From the NCBI RefSeq assembly GCF_000143535.2, contig NC_037317.1, positions 2,170,001-2,234,000 of the forward strand: 64,000 nt of DNA. The letters run 5' to 3'. This document shows positions 45,195-56,701 of the stretch, piece after piece. Made by a program: the position numbers and the translations under genes. The notes below the pieces were generated by a model. The model was not told where the DNA came from. It saw only the letters and a list, made by a program, of their open reading frames with translations, and searched no databases. The stretch is from Botrytis cinerea B05.10. Its lineage: Eukaryota > Ascomycota > Leotiomycetes > Helotiales > Sclerotiniaceae. Numbering within the stretch: the first letter of the stretch is position 1; each line of letters begins with the position of its first letter.

Positions 45195-46664
45195 ATGGCT
45201 TCGAGCCTTCCTATTCCAGCACCTCCGAGGACACCCACTCCTCCAACTCCTATCCCACAAGAGCAAGGCAGATATACATGGGAACAACAAGATGGCACTT
45301 CACGAACCGTGCACTCAGAGATACTTCTGGATCCCAATGCTCTCTCACCTACATTCTCAAACTCGGGTAGATTTGGCTCAATGGGAACCCCAATGTCTCC
45401 TCCTTCGGGTTTCTCAAGTCCCAACCTTCAACCAGACGGAATGATGAGTGTACCACCTGCCAGAGGAGCTGCGAATCCTTTTAACTTTCAGACTCAAACC
45501 ATAAAGGATGCGCCAGTTGCCAAATCGGTATGCGAATGTTAAATATTTACATTAGATCTCTGAACTAACACGATGTACCAGAATATTGGCCAGCGCAGAG
45601 GTCATAGATATAAACACAGTAGTGTCTCAACTCAACATCAAATCTTTCTCGAACCACCTCCTCGAGCACCCCTCGCACTCCCCGCCTCTCTTCCCATACC
45701 CACCTTCAAAGAAGCATGGAAAAGCATGTCCAAAGAACAAACTACCCGAATTGCCTGGTGTCTCTGCCACGCTTTAATATCCGCTTTCGTTCTCTATAGC
45801 GCCCAAGGTTCTCTCGCTCTCACCGCGCTATCCCATCTTATATTTTTCGATGCCGTATCTGCTACTATTTGCGTCGTGGTGGATGTATTCTGCAATTTCG
45901 AAGTATGGAAGCGATCTTCTATCCGTCATCCGTTCGGACTCGAACGTGCAGAAGTATTAGCGGGGTTCGCCATGTCGGTTTTCCTGCTATTCATGGGGTT
46001 CGATCTTATATCTCACAATCTCAAACACGTTTTGGAAGGATTAGGCGACCATTCCCCTCATCACCCTCATTCTCATCAACGAGTTAGTCCCGGCTCGGTT
46101 GATACCGCCGCCTTACTTTCAATAGTAGCGACTCTCGTTTCAGCAATTGGGCTCAAGAACCACGCACGAATAGGAAAAGCAATGCGTTTCGCCTATATAT
46201 CATTTCTCCCTTCCGTTCTCTCAAATCCTTCGCATTTCCTAACTCTGAGTTGCAGCACTATCATGCTTCTCCTTCCTCTCTTAACCATTTCTCTCTATAT
46301 CTGGCTCGACCGTCTTCTATGTACCGTCATCGCAGTGTCCATGTTCCTTCTCGGTATCCGTCTAGCTACCGCTCAGGGGCTCATGCTTTTAATGTCCTAC
46401 TCCGGTGCTGGAGTATCAGAAGTTGTGAAGGAAATCGAATCCGAACCAACAGTTTCCACAGTTGAAGAGGCGAGATTTTGGCAAGTACATTATGGATTGT
46501 GCATGGCAAATCTCAAATTAAGAGTCAGGGGCGATGAAGGGAATGTATTAAAATTAAGAGAGAAAGTAAAGACATTGATTAGGAATAGACTAGGGGGTGG
46601 ATATGGAAAAGGTGGAGGGATGAAGTGGGAAGTGACGACACAATTGGTTGTTGATGGTAAATGA
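45195..46664 (+). CDS. ZRG17: Cation diffusion facilitator family protein, ZRG17-type (ER zinc)
   Basis: Two exons (45195-45527, 45582-46664) give 471 residues. The first about 150 residues are Pro/Ser-rich and cytosolic. From about 170 onward six hydrophobic segments occur, with RIAWCLCHALISAFVLYSAQ, the TM2 region FFDAVSATICVVVDVF, RHPFGLERAEVLAGFAMSV, a short His loop (HSPHHPHSHQR) and LLMSYSGAGVSEV before a small C-terminal cytosolic domain. In zinc-transporting CDF proteins TM2 carries an HxxxD metal site; here the equivalent reads D-x-x-S-x-x-x, so the metal ligand is lost. Loss of ligands is what the Zrg17 partner shows in the yeast Msc2-Zrg17 and fission yeast Cis4-Zrg17 heterodimers that feed zinc to the early secretory pathway. 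The start is in strong context (ACCATGGC). Confidence 0.88.
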
Positions 46665-47240
46665 GTTTATTAGGATGCCCTTGTTATGTTTTATTTTTGT
46701 TGTACGAGTCAATGATTATGGTAGTCGGACAGGACAGTTGGCGGCCATTAATAGAGATCTAGTTCTGATTCACCTTTCGGTGTAGCAAGGCGCATCTTCG
46801 GGTTTTGAGAAAAAGCGAGCATTAAATTGTAGCGCATATAGCATTGATCACATTATACATACCAACATTTGCACATTCATCATGTCATGTTGCTCCAAAT
46901 ATCTATTGTCTCACGCATGCCCGTGTCTTCACATTCGAGTCTAGAACATGTACATGTGAGACATAATGGACGCAAGATAAGGTTGAGAATATTGCAAAAA
47001 AAAAGTCGTTGCATTCATCATGTCATGTAGAGTGGATAAAGGAATAGGTATCTCCTCGACAACCACCACCACCAAACAAATATCAACCCAAACAAGGATA
47101 TACAACATTTTCGTACTATTCCTTTTCAATCGATCCCTAACGCCGCAATCATTCGTTGCTTTCGCTTGCTCGCCTGCTAAGAATTCTTCATCAATCCAAC
47201 CTCCCTTTCACATTCCATTTTCGCCAAAACGTTCTATCAA
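46665..47240. other. Convergent intergenic, no gene
   Basis: 3' flanks of ZRG17 and MGM1. Only short open frames. A run of ACC repeats occurs near 47,062-47,075. Confidence 0.5.
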
Positions 47241-50182
47241 CTAAAACAAACTCCATCCACCCCTTCCATTTTCTTTCCCACCAGGGCCCCTCACACCCTC
47301 CTTTCCAGGTCCTCCTCTCCCATTCTTGGGGCCCCTCTGAGGCCTTCTTGCTTCCCCGTTATCCAACTCGCGTAAATCCCTCAAGCCTTCCATTTTCCCC
47401 AGGACCAACTCCAATAACTCTTTCCTCCTAATAACTTCTAGATGTCTCTCGACCTTCTTATCCTCCCTCGCAAATTTCTCAACTTCTTCTTTTGTTAAAC
47501 CTCTGCCTAATCTTTGATCCAATTCTCTGGGGAATTGGTAGAAGAATTCGGAGAGAAGCTCGACATTTAAGAAGAGAACGGCAGTAGAAGTAAGTTTGGT
47601 GGAGACGACGTCGAGGAAGACTTCGGGACAATAGTACTTGTTTTTGAGGGAGGCGCATTGGGTGGATTTTAGAGCTTTGAGTCTAAGGGCAAGGAGGGTG
47701 GAGCGATCGCGGAGGAAGACCGCTTCACGACCTGATTGGAATGTTAGCAGTTTGTAGAAAAGATGGAAAAAATGTGAAATACCTTTTTGTAATAAAGCAG
47801 AACTGAATCCACCAGCACCACTAGCGTCGCCATCAACAATAATTTCACCTTTTCGAGCTTTATCCACAAAGCTCATTACATCTCTCAACTTCTTTCTTCC
47901 ACCAACATGTTGCTCTAAGTTCTTAGATGCATCTTCACAAGCTTTGAGCTCATTCTTCAACACAGACGTAACATTTTCTCTGCCCCGTGACCATTCACTA
48001 TCTTCAACATCGATTTCAAACTTATATGGCTTTATGCAGTTCTCAACTTGATCACTTGTGCTATAGAACCTCTCATTCAAAATGCCAGCTGCAGCATCGG
48101 TGATAGCTTGACGAGCAAATGGGTGAGCTGCAAACGTCGATTGAGATATTAAACGATCAACATGGCTTTGGATTGCATTGGCTACAACTTGAGTTGCAAG
48201 ACGGCCAATACCAAGTTTTGTGAGGGCAGAGGTAGAGGCATCAAGTTTACGATGCCAGAATAGGGAGTCGGGGTCAGCTGTTGGGAGCTCGGCTAGTGTG
48301 TTGGGTTCTGGTGATGAAGGTGAAAGATCCGAAATAGGTCTGTTCCAGTAACGTGCTGCGAGAAGATCTAACACTCGCTGATCAAGCTCTTCCTTTAGCA
48401 TCTCACGAACTTGTGGTCGTCCAAAAGTTTCGGCAAATTCCTTGAATGAATGCTTGAAAGCGTCGAGACTCTCGGCAAGGTAAGATTCTGCAGATAGAGG
48501 ACGGTCGTTATATTGGACCTTGAACTCATAAGTCGCTTCTTCAAGCTCTTGGTGGATGGCATCGCTAGTAGTCTGAAGACTCGCCGCCATGGTTTGTTCG
48601 AGTACATGCATAAGCTTCTTACGGAGAGTGGTAGTGCCAACATTTAGTCCGGCATCAGGTCCATACTCCATAGGATGAGATGAGAAGAATGCGTGCTCAT
48701 TCTTGATGATGGCTTCTGAGATGCTTCCATTTCCTGCTTTGAACAATGATCTAGTTTGTGATTGTTGTGGTGCTCGTGACACAACACCAACATAACCAAG
48801 TCTTAAGGGGTATTTTCGATCATTGAGGATGGAGACTCCTCTGGCAGGATCTACCAAGTCCATCTTTGTGATGACGCCAATGGTACGTTCACCTCGTGGA
48901 TCAACTCTTCGGCTTGCTCGCAAAGCAGTTGAGTTGGCTAAATCCACGTCTGCAGCAGATATAGCAAGAATGACATTGGGAGGCTGAATGTACTTGTCGC
49001 ACAAATCGGCTATTTTCTGCTTCAATTGCAAAGGTTGATCTTCACCAACAACCTGGATATATCCAGGAAGATCGATGAGGGATAAATCAGGAACATGGGG
49101 TGACGAGATGGTCAACTGAATTGGGTCATCGGAAACACATTCTGTGTCAGGAACGGCCAAATTCAATTCCGTCAATGTCCTCTGGATATGTGAGAAGTCG
49201 GTAATCTTTCCTAGACCAAGAGCAGGAAATTCTCCATATTCCGCTTGTGAATCAGGGGTGTTGACGAGGGTCAACTCTATGGGCCGTCGTGTAACCATAT
49301 TTGAGCCCTTGGGTAGGAATTCATGTCCTACGATTGCCTCTAGCACAGAGCTTTTCCCCGATGATTGTGAACCAATCACAACTATTGATGGTAAAGTAAG
49401 AGCATTTGACTGTCCCACAGTCTGCAATATAGTTCTGATCTCAATCATTTTTTTGGTCAAAACCATCATTTGATCATCTCGGGCAGCGACTGCTGGAGAT
49501 CTGTCGTCTTCTGAATATTGGTCATATCCGTAGGCGGCAGCACTTCCTCCTGCAGCCGCAGCTCCCATTCTACTTTGTTTGGGTGGTTCCCCGCCAGGGC
49601 CCCCTCCCCCACCTCCACCACCATTTCCTTCTCCAATCTCTTCATGAATCCGTAATACCTTTTGCATCCACTCCGGCAACTCAACAGATTCTTTCGTTTT
49701 CTCCCATCCTTCTCGTGTTTGACTTGCAATATCTTTTGCACTGCCAAACAGACCTCCTGCTACGCCAGACACAGTATTCGTTGTTTGGTTGAAAATGTCA
49801 GCAACATAATTACCAGCCTCTGCAGATATCGAAAGTTAGTATGCTTTCAAATGAAGGAGCGGGTAAACTAACGGGCAGCCTGGTATTGGATATATGCTAA
49901 ACCACCAACAGTCACTCCAGCGAAAAGAGCAGGTATTCTTGCAAACTTTAACAATATGTTTGGTAGAATGCGAACAAATGAAGCATTTCGAACGACCACA
50001 GCATTTGAAAATGGCGTATGTCCTGCTGGCCATAATCTCCCCCTTGCAATACGAACGGCGGATTCTGATCTGAGTAGACCACCAGCGGTAGATACCGCCT
50101 TGTGATGGAAATGTCTGGCAGATTGTGAGTTGATACGTTGAGCTGCGGGCAGAAGCCTCGCCGATAGCAGCCTCCCACTCAT
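47241..50182 (-). CDS. MGM1: Mitochondrial dynamin-like GTPase MGM1/OPA1
   Basis: Three exons (50182-49873, 49819-47783, 47731-47241) give 945 residues. The N-terminus is Arg-rich, a mitochondrial targeting sequence, followed by a first membrane segment (IPALFAGVTVGGLAYIQYQ, about residues 83-101). A second weakly hydrophobic stretch (TVSGVAGGLFGSA, about 118-130) fits the rhomboid-cleaved region. A poly-Gly linker (about 168-181) precedes the GTPase domain with P-loop GSQSSGKSS (about 253), the T switch, DLPGY (G3) and TKMDLVDP (G4). The stalk and lipid-binding segments follow and the C-terminus is Gly-rich. It drives inner-membrane fusion and cristae shape. The 51 nt last intron is a multiple of three and stop-free. 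The first in-frame ATG is 50182; upstream frame has none. Confidence 0.96.
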
Positions 50183-50837
50183 ACTGGGCAAATTTAAGAT
50201 TGTATCAATCCTTGAGGGAAATGGAGAATCACGAAGCAATAAATTTCATTCTGCTGGTTTTGTTGTCCACTTAGTATATGGGTGTTTGAATTCCACATGT
50301 TCTTGCATGAATAGAGGTCGAATCAGAAGTGGCGTGCAATTTCTGTGGCTAGTGAGTTGTGACGGTGGCTTGACAGCGAACTTCAATTTTGGCGGGCGGC
50401 TGAGAGGGAATCAGATCAAAGGAAACCCCATAATGTCCAGCCTTGAGGGGTTATCAGACGATAACAACTCCACCACAATTATAATATTTGTTTGCTAAAT
50501 TTCTTGGATATATCCTCAATTGCTTGTTGTACACGTTCTTGGATCTACATCTCACAAAAGAAACGACTGCCGAAATTGGAATTTCTCAACTTGCTTCTTT
50601 TATCCGTTGGGCTTGGATCTTAATTTGTGTCTCAGCACCCAACAGATTACGCCATACCGTTATTTCCCCTTCAGCCTCGCGATTGCTCCCTTGAATGCGA
50701 GCAGACAACTTCCAACGTTCCTTGACTTGTTAGCAACAGATATTGCACAACTACATTCCATTTTGATTCATTGAGTTTCCGAAGAAACGCCCCGACACTT
50801 CGAAATTTCAAGAATCTAAACCTCAACAGAGGACAAG
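50183..50837. promoter_or_regulatory. Divergent promoter of MGM1 and DUG3
   Basis: About 650 bases between divergent start codons. Some short open frames occur (50,286-50,498; 50,488-50,774), none convincing. Confidence 0.45.
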
Positions 50838-52720
50838 ATGTGTCGCTTTCTGGTGAGCCAAACAACTTCATCTCTGGGATAGCAACAGCATACTCATGAT
50901 AGTAAGGTATATAAAGGCTCAGATGCCATTTTACTTTCCAAAATCATTTTGGAACCCACCCACTCAATTCTCAATCAGTCTTTCGACTCCCGTCTTCGTT
51001 TGGACATGAGAAGACCTCACAATGGTTGGTGATTCCTGATCTTCCTACATTCGAGATCACGGTGACTCATAGTATTTGCAGGTGATGGATTTGGTATTGG
51101 TTATTACACGGAACCTGAACTTGGACCTGAGCCATGCATCTTCACATCAACCATTCCTGCGTGGAATTGTATCAACCTTCAACGAATTGCTTCAAAGACC
51201 GCGTCGCCGCTCATATTTGCTCACGTACGAGCTACAACCGAAGGTTCCCTCAGTGATGACAACTGCCACCCTTTCTCCCATGGAAGTTTGATGTGGATGC
51301 ATAATGGTGGATTGGGTGGTTGGAAACACATAAAAAGACGCTTGGGTGAAAGACTAGCCGACAAATGGTATCTTGGAGTTCACGGAGGGACCGACAGTGA
51401 ATGGGCATTCGCATTATACCTAGATACACTCGAGAGAATGGGTCATAACCCAAGTGCTCCACCAGCCGATGGATTTGGTCCGACCGTTTTAAGGCATGCC
51501 ATGCTAGCTACCATCAAGCAGATCAACGATTTCATTGCGGCAATCCCAGAAAAGACAATTGAGGAAGAAAATCTGGATATCCGAAGCTTGTTGAACTTTG
51601 CAATTACCGACGGACATAGCATTGTCTGTACTCGTTATGTCAGTAGCAAAACCGACGAGGCAGCTAGTCTGTACTACTCTTCCGGCACTACATGGGAGGA
51701 CAAAAGTAACAAGGGCGAATACCAAATGGATCGTCGTGATAAGGGTGCTGATATCGTTCTTGTTGCAAGTGAACCATTAACATTTGAAAGAGGTAATTAT
51801 TCCCCCTCATTTCTTATTTCTGTATCTCATACTCCACTACTTCTTCTTGCCAAGGACCAAGACAAAAGGCGGTAGGAACAACCCAGTTCTATTGACTGAA
51901 GACTTTGGTCCCCGTGGAGATCGCTCAAACGAGAACTTAGAATTGGGGAATCGTCTTTATGTTGCACATCAGCAGATAGGCGAAAATCAGGCGAATTCTA
52001 TAGCTCGACTGGTTCGTGTGGTGGCTAGTGATTTATTTTTCAAAATTGTTCAGGGGCTCTCGCCAAAATCTTGCATTTTTATTTACTCGCTTGTCTGGCC
52101 GCACTATTACTGCAGTTGACATTTCTAATACATTTACAGAAAGCTGGGTGACAGTTCCGACCAACTCCACTTTGACAATCCACAAGCAGACTGTTATGGT
52201 GCATCCAATTATCGACGAGTATTATAACCACAACCCATATCATTCGCGATCCTCTCAATTCGTTACTGACAAGGGTCTCGTCACCAATGAAAAATCAACG
52301 CCAGCTCCTACGCCAGCTCCTACTGGATCTACACGATTACATCAATCACTTGCCAAAACAATTAACCCATCGTCAGCCATGTTATCACCAGGAGAAAATT
52401 ATGATCCCAACATGGCGAACAACGCATCATACACACCGGCAACCTCAGATATTAGACATGCCACACCAGCAGCATTTCGCCCCCCAATTTCTTCCAACAA
52501 ATCTGGAGAACAAGGCAACACCAAAAAGAAACGAGCTGCGGCTCCTGCTCCTGCATCTGTACAAATACCAGCTCATTCAATGAATTCTGGAACATCAATT
52601 GGAACGTCAGGAGTCGATTACATAGATACGCCTGATACGCCAGAACTGTCCAAAAATTCTGACAGTAGAAACAAAATAGCGCAGTATTTCCCGGAGCTGG
52701 ATAGTATTGATCGGAACTGA
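50838..52720 (+). CDS. DUG3: Glutamine amidotransferase DUG3 (glutathione degradation)
   Basis: Four exons (50838-50852, 50907-51024, 51082-51792, 52140-52720) give 474 residues. The 15 nt first exon encodes MCRFL, exposing Cys2, the nucleophile of N-terminal-nucleophile (class II) amidotransferases. Further class-II glutaminase motifs follow: RRPHNGDGFGIGYYT, HVRATTEGSLSDDNCHPF and LMWMHNGGLGG. Dug3 forms the Dug2-Dug3 complex that splits gamma-glutamyl bonds of glutathione in the cytosol, an alternative to gamma-glutamyl transpeptidase. The C-terminal 130 residues (PAPTPAPT repeats, then Ser/Ala/Pro-rich) are a low-complexity extension. The third intron is about 347 nt, far longer than the others (54 and 57 nt), and contains a 111-codon open stretch. 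The splice GAG|AAAGC restores ERESWVTVPTNS, the conserved family end. Confidence 0.93.
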
Positions 52721-53331
52721 GTCAAAAGCTAGTTAGATCAATAATCTCCATTGCGTTGAATTTTAGGACAGGCAGAGCGAGGTAGTGGTATTTGGGCCGG
52801 CGTCAAAGTTAGATTGGGGAGTGCATCGGTTGCATATGTAGAAGAGGGCGTTTAGTGCGTGATGTAGGATTCCCCTTGAGTAGTCGCAATTTTACTTTGT
52901 TTTTGCCAGATCGTTTCTTAATTCTCAAGTTGAATCATCATTGTGCTTTTTAATATGCATATTCGTGGATACCTTTCGAACTTTTGAACGCGCTTGAACA
53001 TGCTGAGTTAAGCGGATGACCAAAATTTCAAATTCCAACAATAAAACGTCAAAATAGCGAAAGAAAATAAAAACGTTCCTACTTCAAACGTCCATTCATC
53101 CAATAATCATGTTACTCCATCCTTTGAATCTCATAAATACTCCTGAACGAAAAATCACAAAGTCAAGTCACAACACAAAAAATGACCCTCCTGTTCTTGA
53201 AACTTGAATCCGCTTGTATTATTTCCTACACTTCTAACAATTAAAATCCCAACGCCATAAAATCAATCGTCCACGCTGATCAATCAACACAACCACTGAT
53301 ATCAAACTCCAAAGAGCAATCCAGAAGCTCA
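52721..53331. other. Convergent intergenic, no gene
   Basis: 3' flanks of DUG3 and the F-box-like gene. AT-rich, no protein-like frame. Confidence 0.5.
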
Positions 53332-55050
53332 TTAATAATCCGACCAATCACTTCCATCATCACTCACCTCGCCATAATCATCATCCGCATCCGACGAATC
53401 CTGCGGCGTCAAATCGGGCTCATTCACACACCAATCAATCATTTCCGCAGACAGTTCCTTGTGCAGATTAAAATCACCGCATTCGTATTCGCCCAATCCG
53501 TCATGATCAAAGAGCGCCTTTCGCGCCGTCAACATCTCGAGGTATTGCCGGTCACACATATCGACCGCTGTGCTGAACTTGGTGATGAAGTGGCGGATTT
53601 TGCCGACTTGGTGATCGGTCATTAGGTGTTTGATTAGACGATCGCGGGGTAGATTTTTGTAATGGCTGTTGTAGAGATCACGTTGTGAGAGGATCTGGGC
53701 TTCGATGGCAGAGGTGGTGTGTCTTTTGAATGCTTTGGCGTAGCGCTTGAGATAGACTAGGGCGAGACAGATTTTCTGCTCCCAGTCTGGATCGCGTATT
53801 TCCCATGGATTGTTTGAGAACCCTAATTTTTCCTTCTTTCGCTCAGCAGTGTCGAATATGCCGCCGGGGACTTTATGTTGCTTTATAAATGTCGTGAGTC
53901 TATGATTTGCAACCATGATTTGATTCCATTGTGGCTCGAGGTAGGTTAGGGCGTGCTTGCGATGTTCTTTGAATATCCATTCATCTTCGCCTGAATTCAT
54001 GACGGCGTCTTGACAGTTGCGAAGTTCGAATTCGAGCGGGTGAAGGGTTGGCTCGATGAAAGGATTGAAAGAGCCTGTATCGAGGAACTCGGCGTGCTCG
54101 AGACACCTAGAGTCAAGCTGTGTGATATCTTCTTGTCTTAAACCCATTTGCATTTTGTAAGGTCGGTGTCGCTCAAAGGTTCGTGCGTAAGCTACGAGGT
54201 TCTTATGCATCATGTGGCGGACATCTAAGGGTTGTTGACCGGTCGTAAGTGTTTCTATCTCCATCTTCAAGCCCCTAGGAATCTCTGCTAGAGCTCCATT
54301 TATCTCTCTGAATTTCTCCACCCACCCATCCTCATTGAATTGGATGATATCAGGAACATCGGTTGCGCAAGCTTCTTTGATTGCACATGTCTGTACATTG
54401 CGGAGGATTCTCAAAGGCTTCAAGATCTGTTCACAGCTGTCGAAAGAACAAATGCTGGTCCCACCATAATCCAAGCCACAAGGCAGAAGTAATACTTCCA
54501 ACGATAACAGTGAATTTTGGGAGATCGCTTCGCAAAAATCACGCAAACTCCAATTCCATGTTGGTTCCGAACTGGCACCAGAAAACACACGCCTGCTGAT
54601 TACCACACGCCACTTGCCAACTCTCAAAACAGTGGAGCAATTGCCGAGATTGGGAATTGGAAACGGCATTCTGCTTTGATTGTTCAGGTATCTCGTAATA
54701 GGGGATAATTCCACAAGAGGACCTTCGACGCACAGTACGGCTGTTGAATCTTCATCATCACTGCCTCCATCCATATCCATATTCATATAAAAGTGATTGT
54801 CTACCCGAAGACACGCGATATAGAAGGTGTTTTCTTTGTATAGAACATCCGAGGCCTCGACGTAAATTTGACGGCAGACTCTCAATACATGTGGGAACAA
54901 GCCGTATTTTGTATCAGCTCCATAGTTCGCACCTCTGGATACAGAATCTGCTGTGCCGATAATGTTACTGACTAGCAATTCTTTGTATATCTGAGTCCTG
55001 ATGTCAATTGGGACCTTATCAAAGAATGGACAATCGCTATTGGAGACCAT
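53332..55050 (-). CDS. F-box-like fungal protein of unknown function
   Basis: Intronless, 572 residues, starting MVSNSDCPFFDKVPIDIRTQ then IYKELL (residues about 12-26), the degenerate F-box-like/LP-x-EIR-x-x-IY helix pair found at the start of very many Leotiomycete proteins. Next come VLRVCRQIYVEASDVLYKEN (about 56-75), the usual second landmark of that group (cf. the DUF7730-type proteins). The middle is strand/helix mixed and the C-terminus acidic (SDDGSDWSDY). Such proteins may act as ubiquitin-ligase adaptors, but this is inferred only from the F-box-like helix. Many lineage-specific copies exist in this fungal group, and a second, shorter relative lies about 1 kb upstream on the same strand. 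Confidence 0.8.
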   Translation of the reverse strand: MVSNSDCPFFDKVPIDIRTQIYKELLVSNIIGTADSVSRGANYGADTKYGLFPHVLRVCRQIYVEASDVLYKENTFYIACLRVDNHFYMNMDMDGGSDDEDSTAVLCVEGPLVELSPITRYLNNQSRMPFPIPNLGNCSTVLRVGKWRVVISRRVFSGASSEPTWNWSLRDFCEAISQNSLLSLEVLLLPCGLDYGGTSICSFDSCEQILKPLRILRNVQTCAIKEACATDVPDIIQFNEDGWVEKFREINGALAEIPRGLKMEIETLTTGQQPLDVRHMMHKNLVAYARTFERHRPYKMQMGLRQEDITQLDSRCLEHAEFLDTGSFNPFIEPTLHPLEFELRNCQDAVMNSGEDEWIFKEHRKHALTYLEPQWNQIMVANHRLTTFIKQHKVPGGIFDTAERKKEKLGFSNNPWEIRDPDWEQKICLALVYLKRYAKAFKRHTTSAIEAQILSQRDLYNSHYKNLPRDRLIKHLMTDHQVGKIRHFITKFSTAVDMCDRQYLEMLTARKALFDHDGLGEYECGDFNLHKELSAEMIDWCVNEPDLTPQDSSDADDDYGEVSDDGSDWSDY

Positions 55051-56116
55051 ATTTATGATTTCGAATGTTTATTTGAGTTGAAAGAATGTGTTGAGAAATG
55101 GTCGAAGCCTTGAAGGATTGGTTGGAAAAATGGTTGTCGAATAAAGTTCTTATGGAATGATAAAAGAAGCTGCGAGAGAAAGAAATTCGATGTTTGCTAT
55201 TCTGCAGCTTCCCACCAATTCGGGAAACAGCTCTGTTGCTGGAAGAATGGTAAGAGATTATCCAGGAAGGAAGAAATATATCCTCACCTTCTTCTTATGA
55301 TATTTCCTCTGTGGTTTCTTATACGTCATCGTGTTCCATTACACTGTCAATTGCAAAGTGAATCAAATTTGTATTTGAAATGTACGCTGGTGAAAATAGA
55401 TGGAGTTCATCGAGTGGCCCTCGAAGAAAGTTTGTTTGGAATCTTCAACCGATCCGAATAGTTTCAATTCACCCGAAAAATTGAAGTCATTCAGATATTG
55501 AAATTGTGTAGAATCTCCAACCGAATTTGCAATCTCGATTTGGCTTCATCGGAGAGACTTCTACCATTGGGATCGTTCAGACGCTTTATTAACCTCCCTT
55601 TACAAACGCCTGCCAATCTAGAAGGTTTGCTTGGTCTTACAGATTCGTGTCACTTGGAAGACTAGATCCATATCAAAGATGGATCGACCAAGGACTCTGA
55701 GTCTGTTTCAAAGACTGAAAAAATCATGAACAGGAAATTAGCTCATGTTGGATATTAATAAGTGACTGCATTGATCAAGTTAGATCACAGGTGATATCCG
55801 GTAAGTCATCTAGTTGCCCTGCAGTGGTGTTTATGTTGGGCATGCTCTCGCGCTTTGCTTGCGTTTAGTGAATGCTTGAAAATTTCAAAGTAACCTCACT
55901 TGCACCGTGTAAGTCGTATGGTAACTTGTTACTTGCCATGCACGCAATATCCAAGCTGTAGTGTGCAAGTTTCCATGAAATTGACTCCACATCACAACTG
56001 CTCAGATACTAGGTATGTTGAGGATTCAACCCCGGGCTGCCCATTTTTGATACAACTCTTGAATTCCAGATGAAGTCTAGGGAGTACAAATGAGACCGAG
56101 CATCTCGACTTCCATC
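55051..56116. other. Intergenic, no gene
   Basis: About 1.07 kb between two same-strand F-box-like genes, with the 53.3-55.1 kb gene's promoter at the left. Only short frames are present; nothing is recognised. Confidence 0.5.
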
Positions 56117-56701
56117 CTAAATCTCGCCGATGATATTACCCTTCTCGCTTTGAAGCAGAGCAACATCAAGATTCTTTGGCATCATCATCACTCCCTGCAA
56201 CCATTCAACATATGCAGGAAAGCCAGTCACACTCCCATAAATCCTTACTTTCTTCACTCCTCGCACACCCTCAAAGAGTCTCAGAACCTTATAATCTGAT
56301 CCCCGAAATGTAGATTGCTCAACCCTTATTGTCAATTCGTCCACTCCGCTAAAAGCATCTTCTGCTTTCTTCGCGGAGAAGTTCGGATCGCAATCCAGTC
56401 GTACAATTATATAGTATTTTTTGACGATAGAGATCAATTTGGAGGAGCTGATAGTATCATATTTCCAACGCAAGCGCGGTAGTCCCGTAAGGAGATTGGG
56501 ATGTGCTATGAAGACATTGCCACCGTAAAGGATTTGTTCGGCTTCATCGTGGACTTTTCGACAGACTGATAGAATTTGTGGATATATGTGTGGATCACTT
56601 CCTAGACGACGGGGTGTTGATATGGGTGGGATGATGAGGAGCAAGTGGTAGATGTGGTTACGAATTTCGCCTGGGAGGTCAAGGAATGTGAGGGGCGGCA
56701 T
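56117..56701 (-). CDS. Short F-box-like/DUF7730-type protein
   Basis: Intronless. From the ATG at 56701 it encodes 194 residues starting MPPLTFLDLPGEIRNHIYHL, the typical LDLP-GEIRN-IY start of this family, followed by PQILSVCRKVHDEAEQILYG (about residues 44-63) and a C-terminal part with ELTIRVEQSTFRG. An in-frame ATG at 56896 would add 65 residues that look unlike the family, so I prefer the inner start. It is shorter than most relatives (usually 250-400), so it may be truncated or a minimal member. No function is known. Confidence 0.75.
   Translation of the reverse strand: MPPLTFLDLPGEIRNHIYHLLLIIPPISTPRRLGSDPHIYPQILSVCRKVHDEAEQILYGGNVFIAHPNLLTGLPRLRWKYDTISSSKLISIVKKYYIIVRLDCDPNFSAKKAEDAFSGVDELTIRVEQSTFRGSDYKVLRLFEGVRGVKKVRIYGSVTGFPAYVEWLQGVMMMPKNLDVALLQSEKGNIIGEI

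Noticed and set aside
49868..50239. Longer MGM1 N-terminus beginning upstream of 50182
   Set aside because: The extra 19 codons begin at a TTG; the first ATG in frame is 50182 and already gives a good targeting sequence.
55980..56050. Second tRNA gene suggested by a GGATTCAACCCC-like sequence
   Set aside because: No D arm, anticodon stem or acceptor stem can be drawn around it.
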